A DNA stretch of 64,000 nucleotides from Amphiura filiformis (GCF_039555335.1 NC_092647.1:9121274-9185273); one strand, 5' to 3'; positions 23,357 to 36,725 are shown, numbered from the stretch's first letter. Numbers and translations are program-made. Notes: a model not told the origin generated them from the letters alone.

Positions 23357-24004
23357 CTCAGGTGCCACATCTGGCACACTATCATCCAGGATTAGAAATC
23401 TTTTTAGCCGCCAAGCGTTGCTTGTACTTTCATTTCCTGAGTTACTGATATAAGCTGTTGTAAATAACATTTTGTCATGGATTAAGGAACACATTTTTCA
23501 CATAGAAATGCACTTAGCATTATTATTACACCCCAAAACATTGAAATATATTGTGCAGTTTGTGAGTTACCAACATCATTTTACACTGTTGTCAATGTGA
23601 TATACAACAATAATGTGATGGTTTAACCAGACCTATGTGATAACTTAGCTACGACACATTATCTTCATGCCTGTGTTCATCGTGGTTTCTGTAAGTTGCA
23701 AAGGTATTGTTTTGCTGCAATTTGCTCTTGCGTCCATCATCGTGGAACCTACAGGGTGTGACATGGGTTAAGGCTAGGTTAGAAGTATTTGACCTATCAA
23801 AGCATGTGTAAAATGTCTGATTATTTATTTTTTAAAACAAAGAAAGATTACATACACTGAAAAAAAAAAAGGCCAAGTGAATGGCTTTGCAAAATAATAC
23901 ACATGAACCCATTAAATAGTGTAAACTGATATAAATTGGGACCATGCAACATAATCACAATGCTCATAGCTCACCAATATAACATTAACTGAAGAAGGAA
24001 TATT

Positions 24005-24312
24005 GACATTTAGTGCACTGTTGACATCCATCACCTTTGCATTTGTGGCTGACATTTAGTGCACTGTTGACATCCATCCCCTTTGCATTTGTGGCTGACA
24101 TTTAGTGCACTGTTGACATCCATCACCTTTGCATTTGTGGCTGACATTTAGTGCACTGTTGACATCCATCACCTTTGTATTTGTGGCTGACATTTAGTGC
24201 ACTGTTGACATCCATCATTTGTGGCTGACATTTAGTGCACTGTTGACATCCATCACCTTTGCATTTGTGGCCGACATTTAGTGCACTGTTGACATCCATC
24301 ACCTTTGCCGTT
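24005..24312. repeat. 46-bp minisatellite, about 7 units
   Basis: The unit begins GACATTTAGTGCACTG and ends TTTGCATTTGTGGCT. Units start near 24005, 24051, 24097, 24143, 24189, 24226 and 24272; one is shortened by about 9 bp. It lies in an intron of the Mutator-like gene. A minus-strand frame across it is a by-product of the repeat. Confidence 0.9.
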
Positions 24313-24314
24313 GT

Positions 24315-24454
24315 GGCTGTGCAAAAATGATGAAGGGGAGGGGGATTTGCAAACCGCATAGCAAAAATTGCCCAGCCCATCCCGTGTGAATTTTTCCAAA
24401 AATTCTTTTCTTTCAATGTTACCCTCTCACAGGGCTCATTATTATTGCACAGCC
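24315..24454. repeat. TIR element of the GGCTGTGCAATAATTATG family, diverged copy
   Basis: Left end GGCTGTGCAAAAATGATGA, right end in inverse, CTCATTATTATTGCACAGCC. The interior carries G-rich sequence. It is related in its ends to the elements at 46671-47172 and 48051-48223. Confidence 0.55.
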
Positions 24455-24549
24455 TCGGGCTAAAATTATGACTAATACATTACTAAATTTACAATGTACA
24501 TGTAGTAGCAATACGAAATGACAAATTCTGCATGCAAATCAATACCAAC

Positions 24550-24995
24550 TGTAGCGCCTAATACGCTACTGAGGACGATGAATTGGTACTAGTTTCTACG
24601 GCTTCCAAACGCTGTTTTTACATGGATCCCTTGTTTACGTATAGAAGTTTACCTGACCGGACTCCAAGACTCACTGCCTAACGAGATGAATAAAGTTTCT
24701 TTGTGTCTTTAATACAGTGTAAATCTTACCAAGCAAACATCCATAACATAGCTGAGTTATTAATCCTTATGATTAGCAGCCTCATTTGTTCGTAATCATG
24801 CAAATATTGATCCAAATCAAATCAAACAGGTAGAAGAATTGTAGATGTTCCGAGATTCACAAGTCCTCCATATTAGAAGCAAATTACGCCAGCAAGCGAG
24901 GCGCTATTTAAGGCGTACAACCAGGGGAGTGCGAATGCAAGGAACCTCCACTAATCTTGAGAAATATATATAAAACTGCCAAATCTGCACTAACA
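24550..24995 (-). repeat. BEL 3' LTR
   Basis: Reads TGTAGCGCCTAATACGC ... CTGCACTAACA on the plus strand. It is the 3' LTR in element orientation. Almost identical to 33393-33839. Confidence 0.95.
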
Positions 24996-26549
24996 TTCCG
25001 GTAGCCTAATTGTGACACCTAGAGCACAATTACCAAAGATTGGAACAATATAGTGCTGATTTGATGCTTTACCAACCATCATTAACTTCAGTTCTAAGTT
25101 TGATCTCATACACCACAATAATCTTTGAACTAACAAAATTCAATAAATTTGAACTAACTATAATCAATGTGAATTACAATGTGTACAAACATGTGTTGAC
25201 ACTGGTCTGTATATAAACTTAATACAAAACTTTCATGAACTTTGAACTATTATACAATAAGCTTGTGTAAACTAACAATTACTGGCTTCCATTATAACCT
25301 AGAAGTGATGTTGAAACCTCAATTTGGAACCTTAATTGAAGTGCTCTATGCCAAATGAGCATACCTAAGTGAAATATGATCACTTGTTTTAAGTGAACTG
25401 TACATGTACATCAAAATACCAAAATAAACTTGACTTTGAAACCAAAGTATTTGTGACAATAAGTGACTTTCTTACTGTGACCGAGCACATGTCTAGTAAA
25501 CTAAATCAACATTACATGAATCATGAATTACAAAGTTGACTACAATAGTACAATCATGAGCTTACATTATCAAGTGAGGTAGGCAACAGCAAGGTCTAAC
25601 TTATAATGATGCTGGGCTAGCTGAAACAACAGCAAAACCTGAAAATTGCCAAAAAAGGTGTGTTAATTAACACACAAACACAGAGAAATGAGCAACAACA
25701 TTCTTTAGAGCTGGCTGTTCCCTGCAATCAGAATAGCATTTTACAAACCATTTTGCTCGTGCTAATGTGCACACAATATTTCCTCAAAAAATTTAATAGG
25801 CTGGCAGTCTTTCACACAAAGTGGCAATATGGGAGAACTTGTGGCCACAAACTTATCACACCATAAAGCAAATTACAAATTCACAAATGATCAATGCCTG
25901 CAGCAGATTCCAAGCAACACAGAATGCTGTAACGCAACTTACAAAGGAAGCCCTTGAATTACACATCATCCTGGTGGTGAATGAAAACTACTGCATCCAT
26001 TGTGAGCTTTGGGAATACCTTATAAATGATACACAAATAACAGTAGAATCCCCGCTGGCCACATTAATATTGTTTCACTGTATTCAGTGTCCATAAGATG
26101 TGCTATCCATGGGTACCTATGAGTTATCCAGTAAAATTAAATTCACACAATTACTGGAACTTAAAGAGGTACTGTAGTCTCTCAAAATGTCATAAAAATA
26201 GAAACCTTCCTTGAATCTTCATGCGTCACACAGAGGGTAGATTCCTCATCTGACTTAACTTCGCTGATCTGTGGACACACCCAAACTTCTGAAATCTTCA
26301 TGCGTAGCAGAAGGTAGTTTCCACATCTGACTTTGCTGATCTGCTGACGCACCCAAACTTCTAACAGAGCCTGACTGTTAGTTGGACTTGCATCGTGCAA
26401 GTAGTAAGTCTGTACAATGTAGGCACTGGAAGTTGCAGTACAAGCCTTAAATGTCACAAAATTCAATGATAACAGCTGTGACCTTTCACTAGTCCACATG
26501 TACAGTGTAGGGCACTGATTGCACCATACATGTAATTATCTCATTGAAA
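24996..26549. other. BEL 3' internal region without recognised gene
   Basis: Between the integrase part and the 3' LTR there are 1.5 kb without a recognisable domain. An imperfect tandem duplication of about 85 bp (ACCCAAACTTCT / CTTCATGCGT blocks) lies near 26230-26360. Confidence 0.5.
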
Positions 26550-29500
26550 TCACCAACTGCAAAGTCTAATTTTCTTGTTTTCTTCATTGGTTTTGCTAGT
26601 TACATACAAAGTGCGAAAAAGGTTTGGGATGCACCACGAGGGGCAGATCAGTCCTCGCCGTGAACCTTGCACTAGGCTGGGCCGCTTCACCGGTTCTTGA
26701 ATCATATCTATCTCTTTACTTTCAGATTCCACTAGTAAGCAGAGTTTGCTGATTGGACGTACTAATGTTGAAGAGGCGGTCTTTACTTGCACCTGTCGAA
26801 CTAGTCCATCATTTCCTGGCATAGCTGCGATGACTCTTCCAAGCTGCCATGAGTTTCTTGTTCTGGAACTGTCAACAATTATCACAATATCCCCAACCTT
26901 GAAGTTCTCTGTTGGACTAACCCATTTCTGTCTTTTCTGGAGAAGGCACAGATATTCTTGACTCCACCGCTTCCAGAAAATATCCATGAGGTATTGTACC
27001 TGCTTCCATCTCTTTCTTGCATAGGGACCGGTTTCGCTGGCTAAGATGGGTGGCAACGTTGGCTTTCCCTTGAGAAGCAACAGATGATTTGGTGTTAACG
27101 GTTCCAAATCACCAGGGTCGCTTCTGACACTGTGGTGATAGGCCTTGAGTTGATTATCGCCTCAACTTCACAAAAGAAGGTGCTCAGGCTTTCATCAGTA
27201 AGTGGCTGTTGCTGCATTATCGACATCATTATCTTCCTCACCGTGCGAATTTGTCTCTCCCAAATTCCTCTTTTTTTGATTTTGCCGGTGGGTTGAACTT
27301 CCAATTGATTCCATTCTGCAGCAAGTAATCCTGGATCTTTGCTTCATTCCACTTATGTATTTCGCTCTTAACTCTCTTGCAGCGCCAACGGAGTTAGTCC
27401 CGTTGTCGGATATTAGTTCAGTTGCTTGTCCTCTGCGGGAAACGAACCTTCGAATTGCGTTTATACAGCTATCTGTGTCTAAAGAATCTGCCTTCTCCAA
27501 ATGAATGGCTCTTGTAGATAGGCATGTAAACACGACACCGTATCTCTTCACTAGACATCTTCCTCTCTTGACTTCAAAAGGCCCAAAGTAGTCTAGGCCT
27601 ACTCTAGTAAACGGGGGGTCATCTGGCATTAGTCTTTCAGATGGTAAATCTGCCATCATCTGCATTCCAGGTTTAGCTTTGTTCTTTCTACAAGTTACAC
27701 ATTTGTGTACTATCTTCCTGGCTGCTGAGTTAGCTGCAATAACCCAGTACTTCTTGTAAAGGCATGCAAGCATGTGACTTCTGCCACTATGACCTGTACA
27801 GCGATGAATCTCTTCTAGAATCAACTGTGTCACGTATGACCCTTTTGAAGTATTACAGGAAACTTAGTTTCCTCGGGCAGGGCTGATCTGGACAACCGCC
27901 ACCCACTCTCAACACGCCATCGATCAAGACCGGATTTAGCTTAGATAATGGACTTGTCTTCTTCACACTATGTACAGGTCTCATACTCTGGTCCTTCTGG
28001 ACTATCTGATCCCCTGGTAGCTGGCTTATGGTCTTTAGTTCTTCATGAAAGGCTCTTCGCTGAATGTACTTTATAACAGCTTTCTCTGCATCTTGAAGAT
28101 CAGTCAGAGTTGGGCGACCAGTAGTGATGTCTGGTTCTTTGTTGTCTTCAGTAGATACACCTGCATTGGTGCTTTCTTCGTCTTGTTGATGTTCTTGACA
28201 GGGATGTTCTGGTAGTTGTCCCTTTCTCTTGTCTTTGACTTTCTGGAGCAAATGTTTCTTAACTCTGAGAATCCAGGTGATAGCCAGTCTAAGACGATAC
28301 CAAGAAGAGTAGTGCTCAATTAACTTATTCAGAATATCTGCAGATTCTTCAGTGTGCACTGTAGCAACTTTAAGCTTCTTCTTAACCTCAGGATCATCTG
28401 TGAGGTCCATGCCTGTATCCCCAGGACTTTCAGCATTCTTAGGCCATTCACTTTCAGGGCCATATAGGAAATCAGGGCCTTGGATCCATCTTGTATTCCT
28501 TAGGAAATTCTCCACTGACATTCCTCGAGAACATTCGTCGGCAGGATTTAAGGCTGTGTTAACATACCTCCACTGTGATGGTTCTGATCCATCGTGTATC
28601 ACTGCTACTCTGTTAGCCACGAATGTGTGAAATCTTGCTGAGCTGTTATTGATATATCTCAGTACGGTCATACTATCAGTCCAGAAGAATGTCTCAGTAG
28701 GAACGCCAACGTCCAATTCCTTATGTATCATCTGGTTCACTTTGACAGCAACGGTGGCCGATGTCAACTCCAGCCTAGGAATTGAGATTTTCTTAAGAGG
28801 AGCCACTCTTGATTTACTCATCACCAGTGAGCAATGTACTTTGTCATCTTCAGTCACTGTCTTCAGGTATGTGACTGTGCCGTATCCCACTTCACTGGCA
28901 TCACAAAAGTGGTGCCATTGTGCCTTTACAGTGTGTGGGGGCTTTAGGCATCTGTCTACTTCAAATTCTGTCATCTTTGGTATTTCTTGAAGCCATTTTT
29001 GCCATCTAATCAGGTAGTCACATGGAATAGGCTGGTCCCAACCTAGTTTCTGCTGACACAAGCTCTGTAATATGTGCTTTGCTGGCAGAATAACCGGTGC
29101 AATCAAACCCAGTGGGTCATACACCGAACTAACGGTTGATAATATTCTCTCCTTGTTGGAGGTTTCTCCTGGAGATCAATGGAGTACCCAAAGGTATCAC
29201 TCTCAACCTTCCATTTCATTCCAAGTGCTCTGTCTGGTGGCAAAGGATCTTGACTTAGATCTAGGCTTCTAATGTCTTTGGCTCTTTCTGCAGGAGGTAC
29301 AGTCTTTAGGACTTCCCGGCTGTTACTCAACCACTTAGTGAGTCGGAAACCTCCACTTCTGCAAACTTCTTGTAGGTCCTTGACAAGACTTACTGCTTCT
29401 GACTCTGTGGGCACCGACCGTAGGCAGTCATCCACGTAGAAGTTATGCAACATGGTGTCGATCACTTCTTGACTATACTGAGAACTTGCTGCTTCTGCTG

Positions 29501-30800
29501 TTCTCCTTAGGGCGAAGTTTGCAATCGCCGGTGAAGAGGTGGCACCAAAGGGGTGAACACACATCCGGTATTCTTCGACTGGTCTTTCAATATCACCTTC
29601 CTGCCACCATAGGAAACGTAGGAGATCACGGTCTTTCCTGGATACTTCCACTTGATGGAACATGGCTTCTATGTCACCCATTAAAGCCACTGGCTCCTGC
29701 CTGAATCGCATAACAACTCCATGCAGATTGCTTGTGAGGTCAGGGCCTTGCAATAGCTCTTTGTTCAATGAAAAGCCCTTATAAGTTGCTGCGCAGTCAT
29801 ACACAACACGGAGCTTGTTCTTCCTGGGGTGAATCACGCCATGATGTGGTATGTACCACGTTCTTCCAGGTGAGCCTTCCAACTCTTCCACCGGTACTCT
29901 CTCTGCGTAGCCTTTCCGGATCATGTCATTGACTGTCGCCTTGTAATCTGTGTAGAAGGTCTGATTCTTGGATAGTTTTCTCTTAAGGTGTGCAGCTCTG
30001 ACTTCTGCCTGAACCTTATTATTTGGAAAAGTAACTTCTTTGTCATCAAGTGGCAGGCCTATTTCATACTGTCCATGGTCAGTGAACTTTATGGTTTTTT
30101 CAACATTTGCCAGAAACTGCTTATCCTTCATGCTCTTCTCTGGCATGTCATCAGCTAGGCTCTCCTGAAAGTCATGATTATAGAGTTTCACTAGTTGACT
30201 ATCGATGCTTTCTTGCACTGTTATTCTGTTCACTGATATACCTGCTGTTGAGTTGATAGACTTATGGATTCCATACACAATCCATCCTATTGGAGTGTAG
30301 CATGCATAAGGACCTTCCTGTTGGCTATTTATGACCTTCAGAGGCTCTGTAGCCTTTGGAATGTTGTTTCCAATTAGGATTCCCACTTGCATGTTGCTTG
30401 GCTTCGAGCAAGTTTTACTTCTTGCAAGTACTTCCATTGTGCAATGTCCTCTGGTTCAATCAATTGCTGTGGATTAGCTGGAATATGCTTAGTTGTGAAT
30501 GCTTCTGGGAGTGTTATTATGTTCTCTCTATTCATGTCTGAAAGCTCTAGGCCACTGAGTATTACACTGTCTGTCAGGTTGTCATCATTTATGGTCTGAA
30601 TTTCCAACCTTGTGGTCTTTCCCTTTGCATTTAGCTGTCGCTGAAGTTCTTCTGAAATGAAGACAGCATCACTTCCGTCGTCCATGAATGCAATTGTTTC
30701 CACTGTAATTCCAGTCTCTCTTGAATGTACCAAGACTGGTACAAGTAATGGCGACGAGTTTGATGACATCTTTCCGGCGCCAGTAAGACCACACATCACA
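26550..30800 (-). pseudogene. BEL pol region, fossil
   Basis: Approximate domain positions on the minus strand: aspartic protease (FMDDGSDAVFIS) about 30.4-30.8 kb; reverse transcriptase (PHHGVIHP, VYDCAA, LHNFYVDDCLRS) about 29.3-30.3 kb; the YDPLGL linker and RNase H (FFWTDSMTVLRYI) about 28.5-29.1 kb; integrase zinc-binding (HxxxGH...CxxC) and catalytic core (GLDYFGPF, SDNGTN) about 27.3-27.8 kb; C-terminal domain ([13 protein letters not shown]) about 26.6-27.1 kb. The set and order are those of the Pao lineage. Broken in several places. Confidence 0.9.
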
Positions 30801-33070
30801 TTGCCTTTACTGGTATCTTTGGTTGGTTGATTGGTTGCACTTGCATTTTGTCCAGCATTTTGTGCATATTGCTTAGCTTTGTTCTGTATGTGCAATACAG
30901 TTGGGTGAGATTTCTTGCATTTTTACAAGTTAACTTCTTCGTGCAATCCTTGCTCATATGTGTAGCTTTTTCAGACACCAAACACACTCCTAGTTTTCTC
31001 AAACACTTCAGTCTTTCACCTACACTCATCTCCAGTAGCTTGTTACAGTCTTCAAGAGTGTGATCACCTTCACAGTGGCTGCATGGCTTACTCAATTGCT
31101 GAGTATTTATAGCAAAGGAGTTTTTCTTCACAGCTGGCTTTCCTTGTTTTTGTGGTCTTCTAACACCTGTGTCATCCTTTAGGTTTCCAAATGCTGGATT
31201 GTTCAAGATGCTTGCTTCTTTCGCTACGAATTGCACCTGGTCTCTGATAGTTTCCCGGCGATCTTTCTCCTCTAGTATTTCATCAGTCTTGCTGCGCCCA
31301 TTTTCTTCTCAGAAAGTACGGCATTTTCTTACTTAGCATCCTGATAGTGCTGTTATGTTCCAATTCACTCATGAAGTCCAGTCCCTCCATCATCACCTCC
31401 GTCTCCTTTATGAACAGAGCAAACTCCTTCAACGCACCCGCGTCCTCAGCCTTTACCTCTGGCCAATTGTATGCTCTTTGCATAACTGCCTCCGCTATCT
31501 TGTGCTTGTTCCCAAAGTTTTTCTTTAAAAGTCTTTTGGCTTCTTTGAACCCTTCTTCTGGTTTAAGGTGGTGGCAGCTTTTGACCAGACTCTTGGCTTC
31601 ACCTGTGGTTGATTTTTCTAAATGATACAGCTTTTCTTGATCACTGGGAGTATTGTTTTCGATAATGAATTCAAACGCCCGTGTGAATGATGCGTATTCT
31701 AGTGGGTCACCATTGTAAGGCGTTATGGTGTGTCTTGGTAGCTTAGTTTTCAAGTTCTGCTCTAGTAACAACTCTGTCAGATCACCTTGTCGTTTCACCA
31801 CCCCTGCAATAGTGTCTTTATAATCTTTCTCACTATCCTGCTCCGTCGCATCAACATCTAATGAACTTGATACGTTGACATTCTGCACCGTGAACGAGCT
31901 AGGATGTTTTCCTTGTGATGTAGAGTTTGGCTGGGTTGAAAACGCTGATCTACTAACTTAGGAGTAGGAACTTGCTGTCTGCTATGATACTGGTAGGTTG
32001 GCTGATGAACTGAATAATTCTGGTGCCATAGCTGGTACTCTGTGTCACCACTTGCATGCCACGGTTGTTGACAAGCTGAGTTGTGTAATATTGTTTCGCC
32101 TTTAACACCATGCATACCAATGTAATTTGGAGCTGGGCCCATGGTGGTACCTACTTGAAATGTATTAGATCCAGGTACCTTGATGCTTTCTGTAGGCCTA
32201 CTTGGCTGAATAGTTTGTTGTCTTGGGATACTCTCTCTTGCAGCACCAAACATGTCTATATGATCTGGAGCTGTAGACCTACTTGGCTGCGTAGTCTGTT
32301 TACTTTCCATGTTAAATGGAATCCTTTCTGTTGTAGCACCATATTCATGCGCTTGACTTGAAGCTGGCCCTGTAGTAACTGCTTGACTTGGAGCAGGATA
32401 CATAGTCTTTATACCCTCTAGGATTTGAGTTGGTACCTTGGTACTTGGCTGCAAAGTTTGCTGACCGGTCATGTCATGTGAGGTATTTTCTCTCTATCGT
32501 CATCTAGCTTACTGGTATTGTGGTACCTATCCAGCCATTTTCTGACGCTATCTTTAGAGTTCACTTCCATCGAAATCATCAGTGACGATGCATCACCTTC
32601 GACTACAGAACCTCCTTGTTGCTGGTATAAGCAATTTACTTCTTTCGCAGCATTGTATTCTCCTTCTAATTTTATTTGTTCCTGCCTTCTGGTCAATTTA
32701 TGCTGCTCATTCTCTATCTCTAGTTGCCGTCTGATTCGTGCTGCTTGCTCCTGGCTATTTCTTATTATTTCCTGTGCCTTTCTCAAACCCTCATCTTCTG
32801 CCAACTTAGCCTCTTCTTCATTCAATTTATTCTGTAACTCTCTCTTTTTTCTTCCAACAAGTCATGTTCCTTTGTTATCTTTAATCGTGCTGCCAACTCA
32901 ATTTCTTTAGCTTGTGCACTTTGCTTCAATTTCAAGGAAATTTTGCTTGTATTGGATGAGCGAGTAACATGTGATTTGGCTGATACGTGAGATTTGGCCG
33001 ATACAGGGGATTTGATTGATGCACTTTCCCTTAGGTCAACTTCATCTACTATATTTTTCTCAGTTGTCAT
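30801..33070 (-). pseudogene. BEL gag region, fossil
   Basis: Starts near 33070 with MTTEKNIVDEVDLRES, followed by a charged coiled-coil region rich in Glu/Lys/Arg, a Gln/Pro-rich low-complexity middle, the Pao-type gag domain (LPRHTITPYNGDPLEYASF, MLSKKMPYF) and a zinc-knuckle region with CSHCEGDHTLEDC. Typical order for BEL/Pao gag. Broken in several places. Confidence 0.85.
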
Positions 33071-33392
33071 GATTAAAAACAGTTATTTTCCGTTCTGCAA
33101 TCAGTCTATTCGACTTTTTGTTCTTAGTTTTCTTTCACCATTCGATCTCCTTATGAAATCGCTTCTTGCACCCTTTGCGATCGTTGATCAGGTGACTAAA
33201 CATGTGACCGTGTCCATGCGGTGCGAATTTGCAGTGGGGCGATTTTGCGTGACATAGTGACAAATTGACACTCAAAAGTTTTCAATGTTTACACTAATTG
33301 TTTACGCTGTAAACTTGACCCTGACGCACGCTTCTTTCTTCCAAGGCTTCTTTAATATCTTGACTTTGATATCCTTAATTCTTCTACTACAA

Positions 33393-33839
33393 TGTAGCGC
33401 CTAATACGCTACTGAGGACGATGAATTGGTACTAGTTTCTACGGCTTCCAAACGCTGTTTTTACATGGATCCCTTGTTTACGTATAGAAGTTTACCTGAC
33501 CGGACTCCAAGACTCACTGCCTAACGAGATGAATAAAGTTTCTTTGTGTCTTTAATACAGTGTAAATCTTACCAAGCAAACATCCATAACATAGCTGAGT
33601 TATTAATCCTTATGATTAGCAGCCTCATTTGTTCGTAATCATGCAAATATTGATCCAAATCAAATCAAACAGGTAGAAGAATTGTAGATGTTCCGAGATT
33701 CACAAGTCCTCCATATTAGAAGCAAATTACGCCAGCAAGCGAGGGCGCTATTTAAGGCGTATAACCAGGGGAGTGCGAATGCAAGGAACCTCCACTAATC
33801 TTGAGAAATATATATAAAACTGCCAAATCTGCACTAACA
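33393..33839 (-). repeat. BEL 5' LTR
   Basis: 447 bp, TG...CA, almost identical to the copy at 24550-24995. It is the 5' LTR in element orientation. The CCAAC duplication follows at 33840-33844. Confidence 0.95.
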
Positions 33840-34036
33840 CCAACTAAATGTGGTAAAATACTGCTCTGAAATTCTGTGGAAGTCTGATGATACATAATAC
33901 AAATCAAATAAAAAAGTCAATATGATTAGTAATCCAAGTGATGCCATCCTTTGCCATTTTATGTATTAGTTTGACTATTATTATTTCTTAGAGACATTAA
34001 CACCATGTTACTTCTTCATTGTTGGGCATATATAAC

Positions 34037-34173
34037 CTACACTTTCTGCCATGCTGGCCTCATGTGACCGCCAATGAGATCGCACAAGTGGCTGCGGCAA
34101 ACTCAGGAAGGCACTTAAGGTGACTGCTGCACTTCTCCCCTTCCCGATACTCCTCATGCCTAAAATAAGGCTC
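34037..34173 (-). CDS. Mutator-like transposase, exon 4
   Basis: Entered after TTTGTATAAAG in phase 2, completing the Arg begun in exon 3. It encodes SLILGMRSIGKGRSAAVTL and then AFLSLPQPL. This MRSIGKGR...FLxLPxP stretch is a hallmark between the zinc-binding and catalytic parts of the family. The end is uncertain by a few bases (donor at 34041 or 34037). Confidence 0.65.
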
Positions 34174-34473
34174 CTTTATACAAAGAAATAGAGGTATGGT
34201 ACAGCACATAAAACAACAGTATATTAATGTAACAGTAAATGAGGAACTTCAACTTATGGGAAGTTGACATGATGACCATGAAGCATACTTTGCTATTACA
34301 TTACTGCTGAACAGATTTCCAAGTAACAGATGAAATTTGTGTTTAAAACATATGCAAGGATCATTTCAAACAATCTAACCTTTATCTTTATAGTTAATAT
34401 TGCACAGTCTAATAGACATGTAGATATGCAAGTGACATTAGTGAATGTGGACTATTTATTATTCCCTCTTTAC

Positions 34474-34742
34474 CGATTAATTTCTTCAGAGTTATGGAGT
34501 TTCTCAACAGGCTTTGTGGAGTGATTAAACATATCCGCTTCGGTGTATTTGCGGCACCTAGAATTAGTGCACTGCAGCCCCAGGCGTGTAGCCCATCCGT
34601 GATCCTGTTCCACCCAGAGCTGCAGTGCACATCCTGTAGAGAGGCAAAACTTGCACACGCAAGTGTTCTTTATGAATGTTTCCAGCAGATCCATCGTCCA
34701 CAAGACGATTTCCACATTTGCCATCGCCTTCTATTTGAGGCT
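34474..34742 (-). CDS. Mutator-like transposase, exon 3 (zinc-binding part)
   Basis: It begins EPQIEGDGKCGNRLVD in phase 1, then continues in the next frame with MDLLETFIKNTCVCKFC, HGWATRLGLQCTNSRC and a Phe/His stretch ending EEINR at the donor GTAAAG. One extra base after GNRLVD best explains the frame change (real lesion or sequence error). The CxxC pairs and the TRLGLQCTNSRC motif fit the N-terminal zinc-binding region of this transposase family. Confidence 0.7.
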
Positions 34743-36191
34743 CTGGTATCTGGGAAATTAAGGACCAAATCAAAATCAATTACACAAAACACAGTAAAGT
34801 TTCAGAACAATAACAACTTAGAATATTTATTGTATATCCAATGATGCAACATTCACAGCATACAGTGAATTAAAAAAAACCAACAAAAACCCACAGCAGC
34901 ACTCAATCTGGTGAGATTAAACAAATTATATGAACCTGTTGGGCTAAATAAAAAAAGGTGGAATATAATATCTTCTTGTAACTGTAACTACCAACATATA
35001 TTGAATTGTGCAATATTAGGCCAATTTGATAAAATATGGGCTAAAACATGCACTTTCAGTCACAAACTCAAATACTTAACACAGGTCTATAACCATTCAC
35101 AATATTGAGCAAGACCCAAAGCTGTAAGAAAGTACTTGTAATCTTACTATTTTATGCTGTGATGATTGCAATACACGTTGTGTGAAGTGAAAAAACACAT
35201 AGCAGTTCCTAAATCTAAAAGACAATCACATACAAATTAGCTATTTGTTATTACACATTCTGTAATCAAGAGTACCTCTGTTGATATACATGGAGGATTA
35301 ACATCACATCCTGGATGTAGGATTGGGATGTAGGGTTGTGATGTACATCTTTTCAATGCTCAGTATAGATGACAGACAAGTGTAAATGTTAAGCTCTTCA
35401 CTATGTCCCTATGATGTGAAACATGGAGATTATGAACTCACAACCAAGATATTATTATTATATATAATGGTATAACTTGTATTTTTATACATACTATTCT
35501 AACCAGATATGTTGGCCTCATACTATAATGAACCAATTGTTTTGACAACCGGGTATTGAACCAGGAACCTTCTGTGAGTCAGGTATTGAGGCCTTGATAA
35601 CTTGTTGGTAACAGCATCCGCTAAAACAACTGGAAGATCCTGGGTTCAATTAGCGGTCAAGAAATTGACCATCTCAAAAGAAAGATTAGTTATTGCACAA
35701 TGATTACATAAATAATGAGAAAGGGTATGTATACAAGTGGATATTCATACATGTATGTACTGGTAAATAAAATTGAGCAAGGCTTAGTACATACCCCATT
35801 TGAGCCCTAACCCCCCGACAGTAGCGTGCACCTGTGTGTGATACATACAAGACTGTGTATCTGTATGGAGCAGTGACTTTGCACAATGGTGCTCTCTGCA
35901 GATGCACTGCTTTTAATCTGTCTCAAAATGTAAACACACAGGAAAGTAACTTGCTGTGAGGAATGTCATACAACATACTGAAATGTTTTGTTGCAAATAT
36001 TTCCGTCTCCATAACAAATTGTACATTGTGTTGCAAAGTTAAAATGACACTGAAGATTTGCACTGTATTGCAAATTAATAGCAATGCACATGGTGTTCTA
36101 AGTTATAGTTGTAAATTAAAATGAAATATCAGTTCTGTCTTAGTGTCTTTTAATGTTGAAGAAATCTTCAGCATTTCAATAGCATGCTTAC
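34743..36191. other. intron of the Mutator-like gene
   Basis: AT-rich, without genes. It holds a weak tRNA-like pair at about 35530-35665, listed separately. Confidence 0.4.
35530..35665. repeat. tRNA-like (SINE-like) sequence
   Basis: On the plus strand TAACTTGTTGGT (A-box-like) is followed about 45 bp later by GGGTTCAATTAGCG (B-box-like). On the minus strand GGTTCAATACCCGG lies at about 35550. These spacings suggest a tRNA-derived remnant, perhaps folded back. No intact cloverleaf could be drawn. Confidence 0.35.
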
Positions 36192-36261
36192 CTTGGTTTC
36201 TGCAACGAATAGTGGTGGGTGTGGATCTGCTGGAAACCCCTTTATGTGATGGTGGTTGATT
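36192..36261 (-). CDS. Mutator-like transposase, exon 2
   Basis: A 70-nt exon between AATTGCAG and GTAAGC. It encodes NQPPSHKGVSSRSTPTTIRC, entered in phase 0 and left in phase 1. It is short and low in information, so the support is the good splice sites and the phase match to both neighbours. Confidence 0.45.
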
Positions 36262-36725
36262 CTGCAATTATAAGTTTAATTCATTGTTATTAAATGTATT
36301 CCCAATTTCAGTTGGCACTTTTTGGTGGGTATGTTCCCCCAGAATTTTGAAGTGGTGGGTCTTTACGAGCTGAGAGCGTACCGGTAAAAGGGAAGTCTTT
36401 TGGACCTGTTAGTGTTAACAGTCAAAATCATTGGTCTTTTTGGGTTTCTGGTTGAAAATCACCTGAAAAACATAAATACAAGGAATGAGCAATTTTGGGG
36501 TCTTTTAGAGCTGAAATTATCAAAATCAAGGGTGTTTTGGAGCTCTATTTTGGTCACTTTCAGAGCTGCAAAATCCAAAAAGGGGGGTCTTTCCGTGGGA
36601 GCATACTTGTATGGCCATTTGTGTTAAATGCCCCCCCCCCCTTGCTGATTGTTTGGCGCTACTCAAAAAACTTGGCAACTTGCCGAAAATTGGGCTAGTT
36701 TACAAGAGTCAGGTCTACTTTAGCC

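Larger units (their letters stand above)
24550..33839 (-). mobile_element. BEL/Pao LTR retrotransposon, young but broken
   Basis: A 9.3-kb element on the minus strand with two LTRs of about 446 bp that begin TG and end CA. They differ by only about one substitution and one indel by eye, so the insertion is recent. The flanking 5-bp duplication CCAAC (24545-24549 and 33840-33844) is typical of the family. Parts in order along the minus strand are a gag-like region with coiled coil and Pao-type domain, CCHC knuckles, aspartic protease, reverse transcriptase with YVDD, RNase H, integrase with zinc-binding motif, and a C-terminal domain usual for Pao integrases. The coding part is broken in roughly nine places. 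It sits in an intron of the Mutator-like gene. No envelope-like gene was seen. Confidence 0.95.

Noticed and set aside
24005-24312. Possible CRISPR-like array
   Set aside because: The units are contiguous tandem copies without distinct spacers, and the genome is that of an animal.
24123-24416. Cys-rich minus-strand frame with repeated KCQPQ words
   Set aside because: It is the translation of the 46-bp minisatellite and not a metal-binding protein.
26182-26499. Envelope-like gene of the BEL element
   Set aside because: The frame holds a tandem duplication and no signal peptide, membrane segment or envelope motif.
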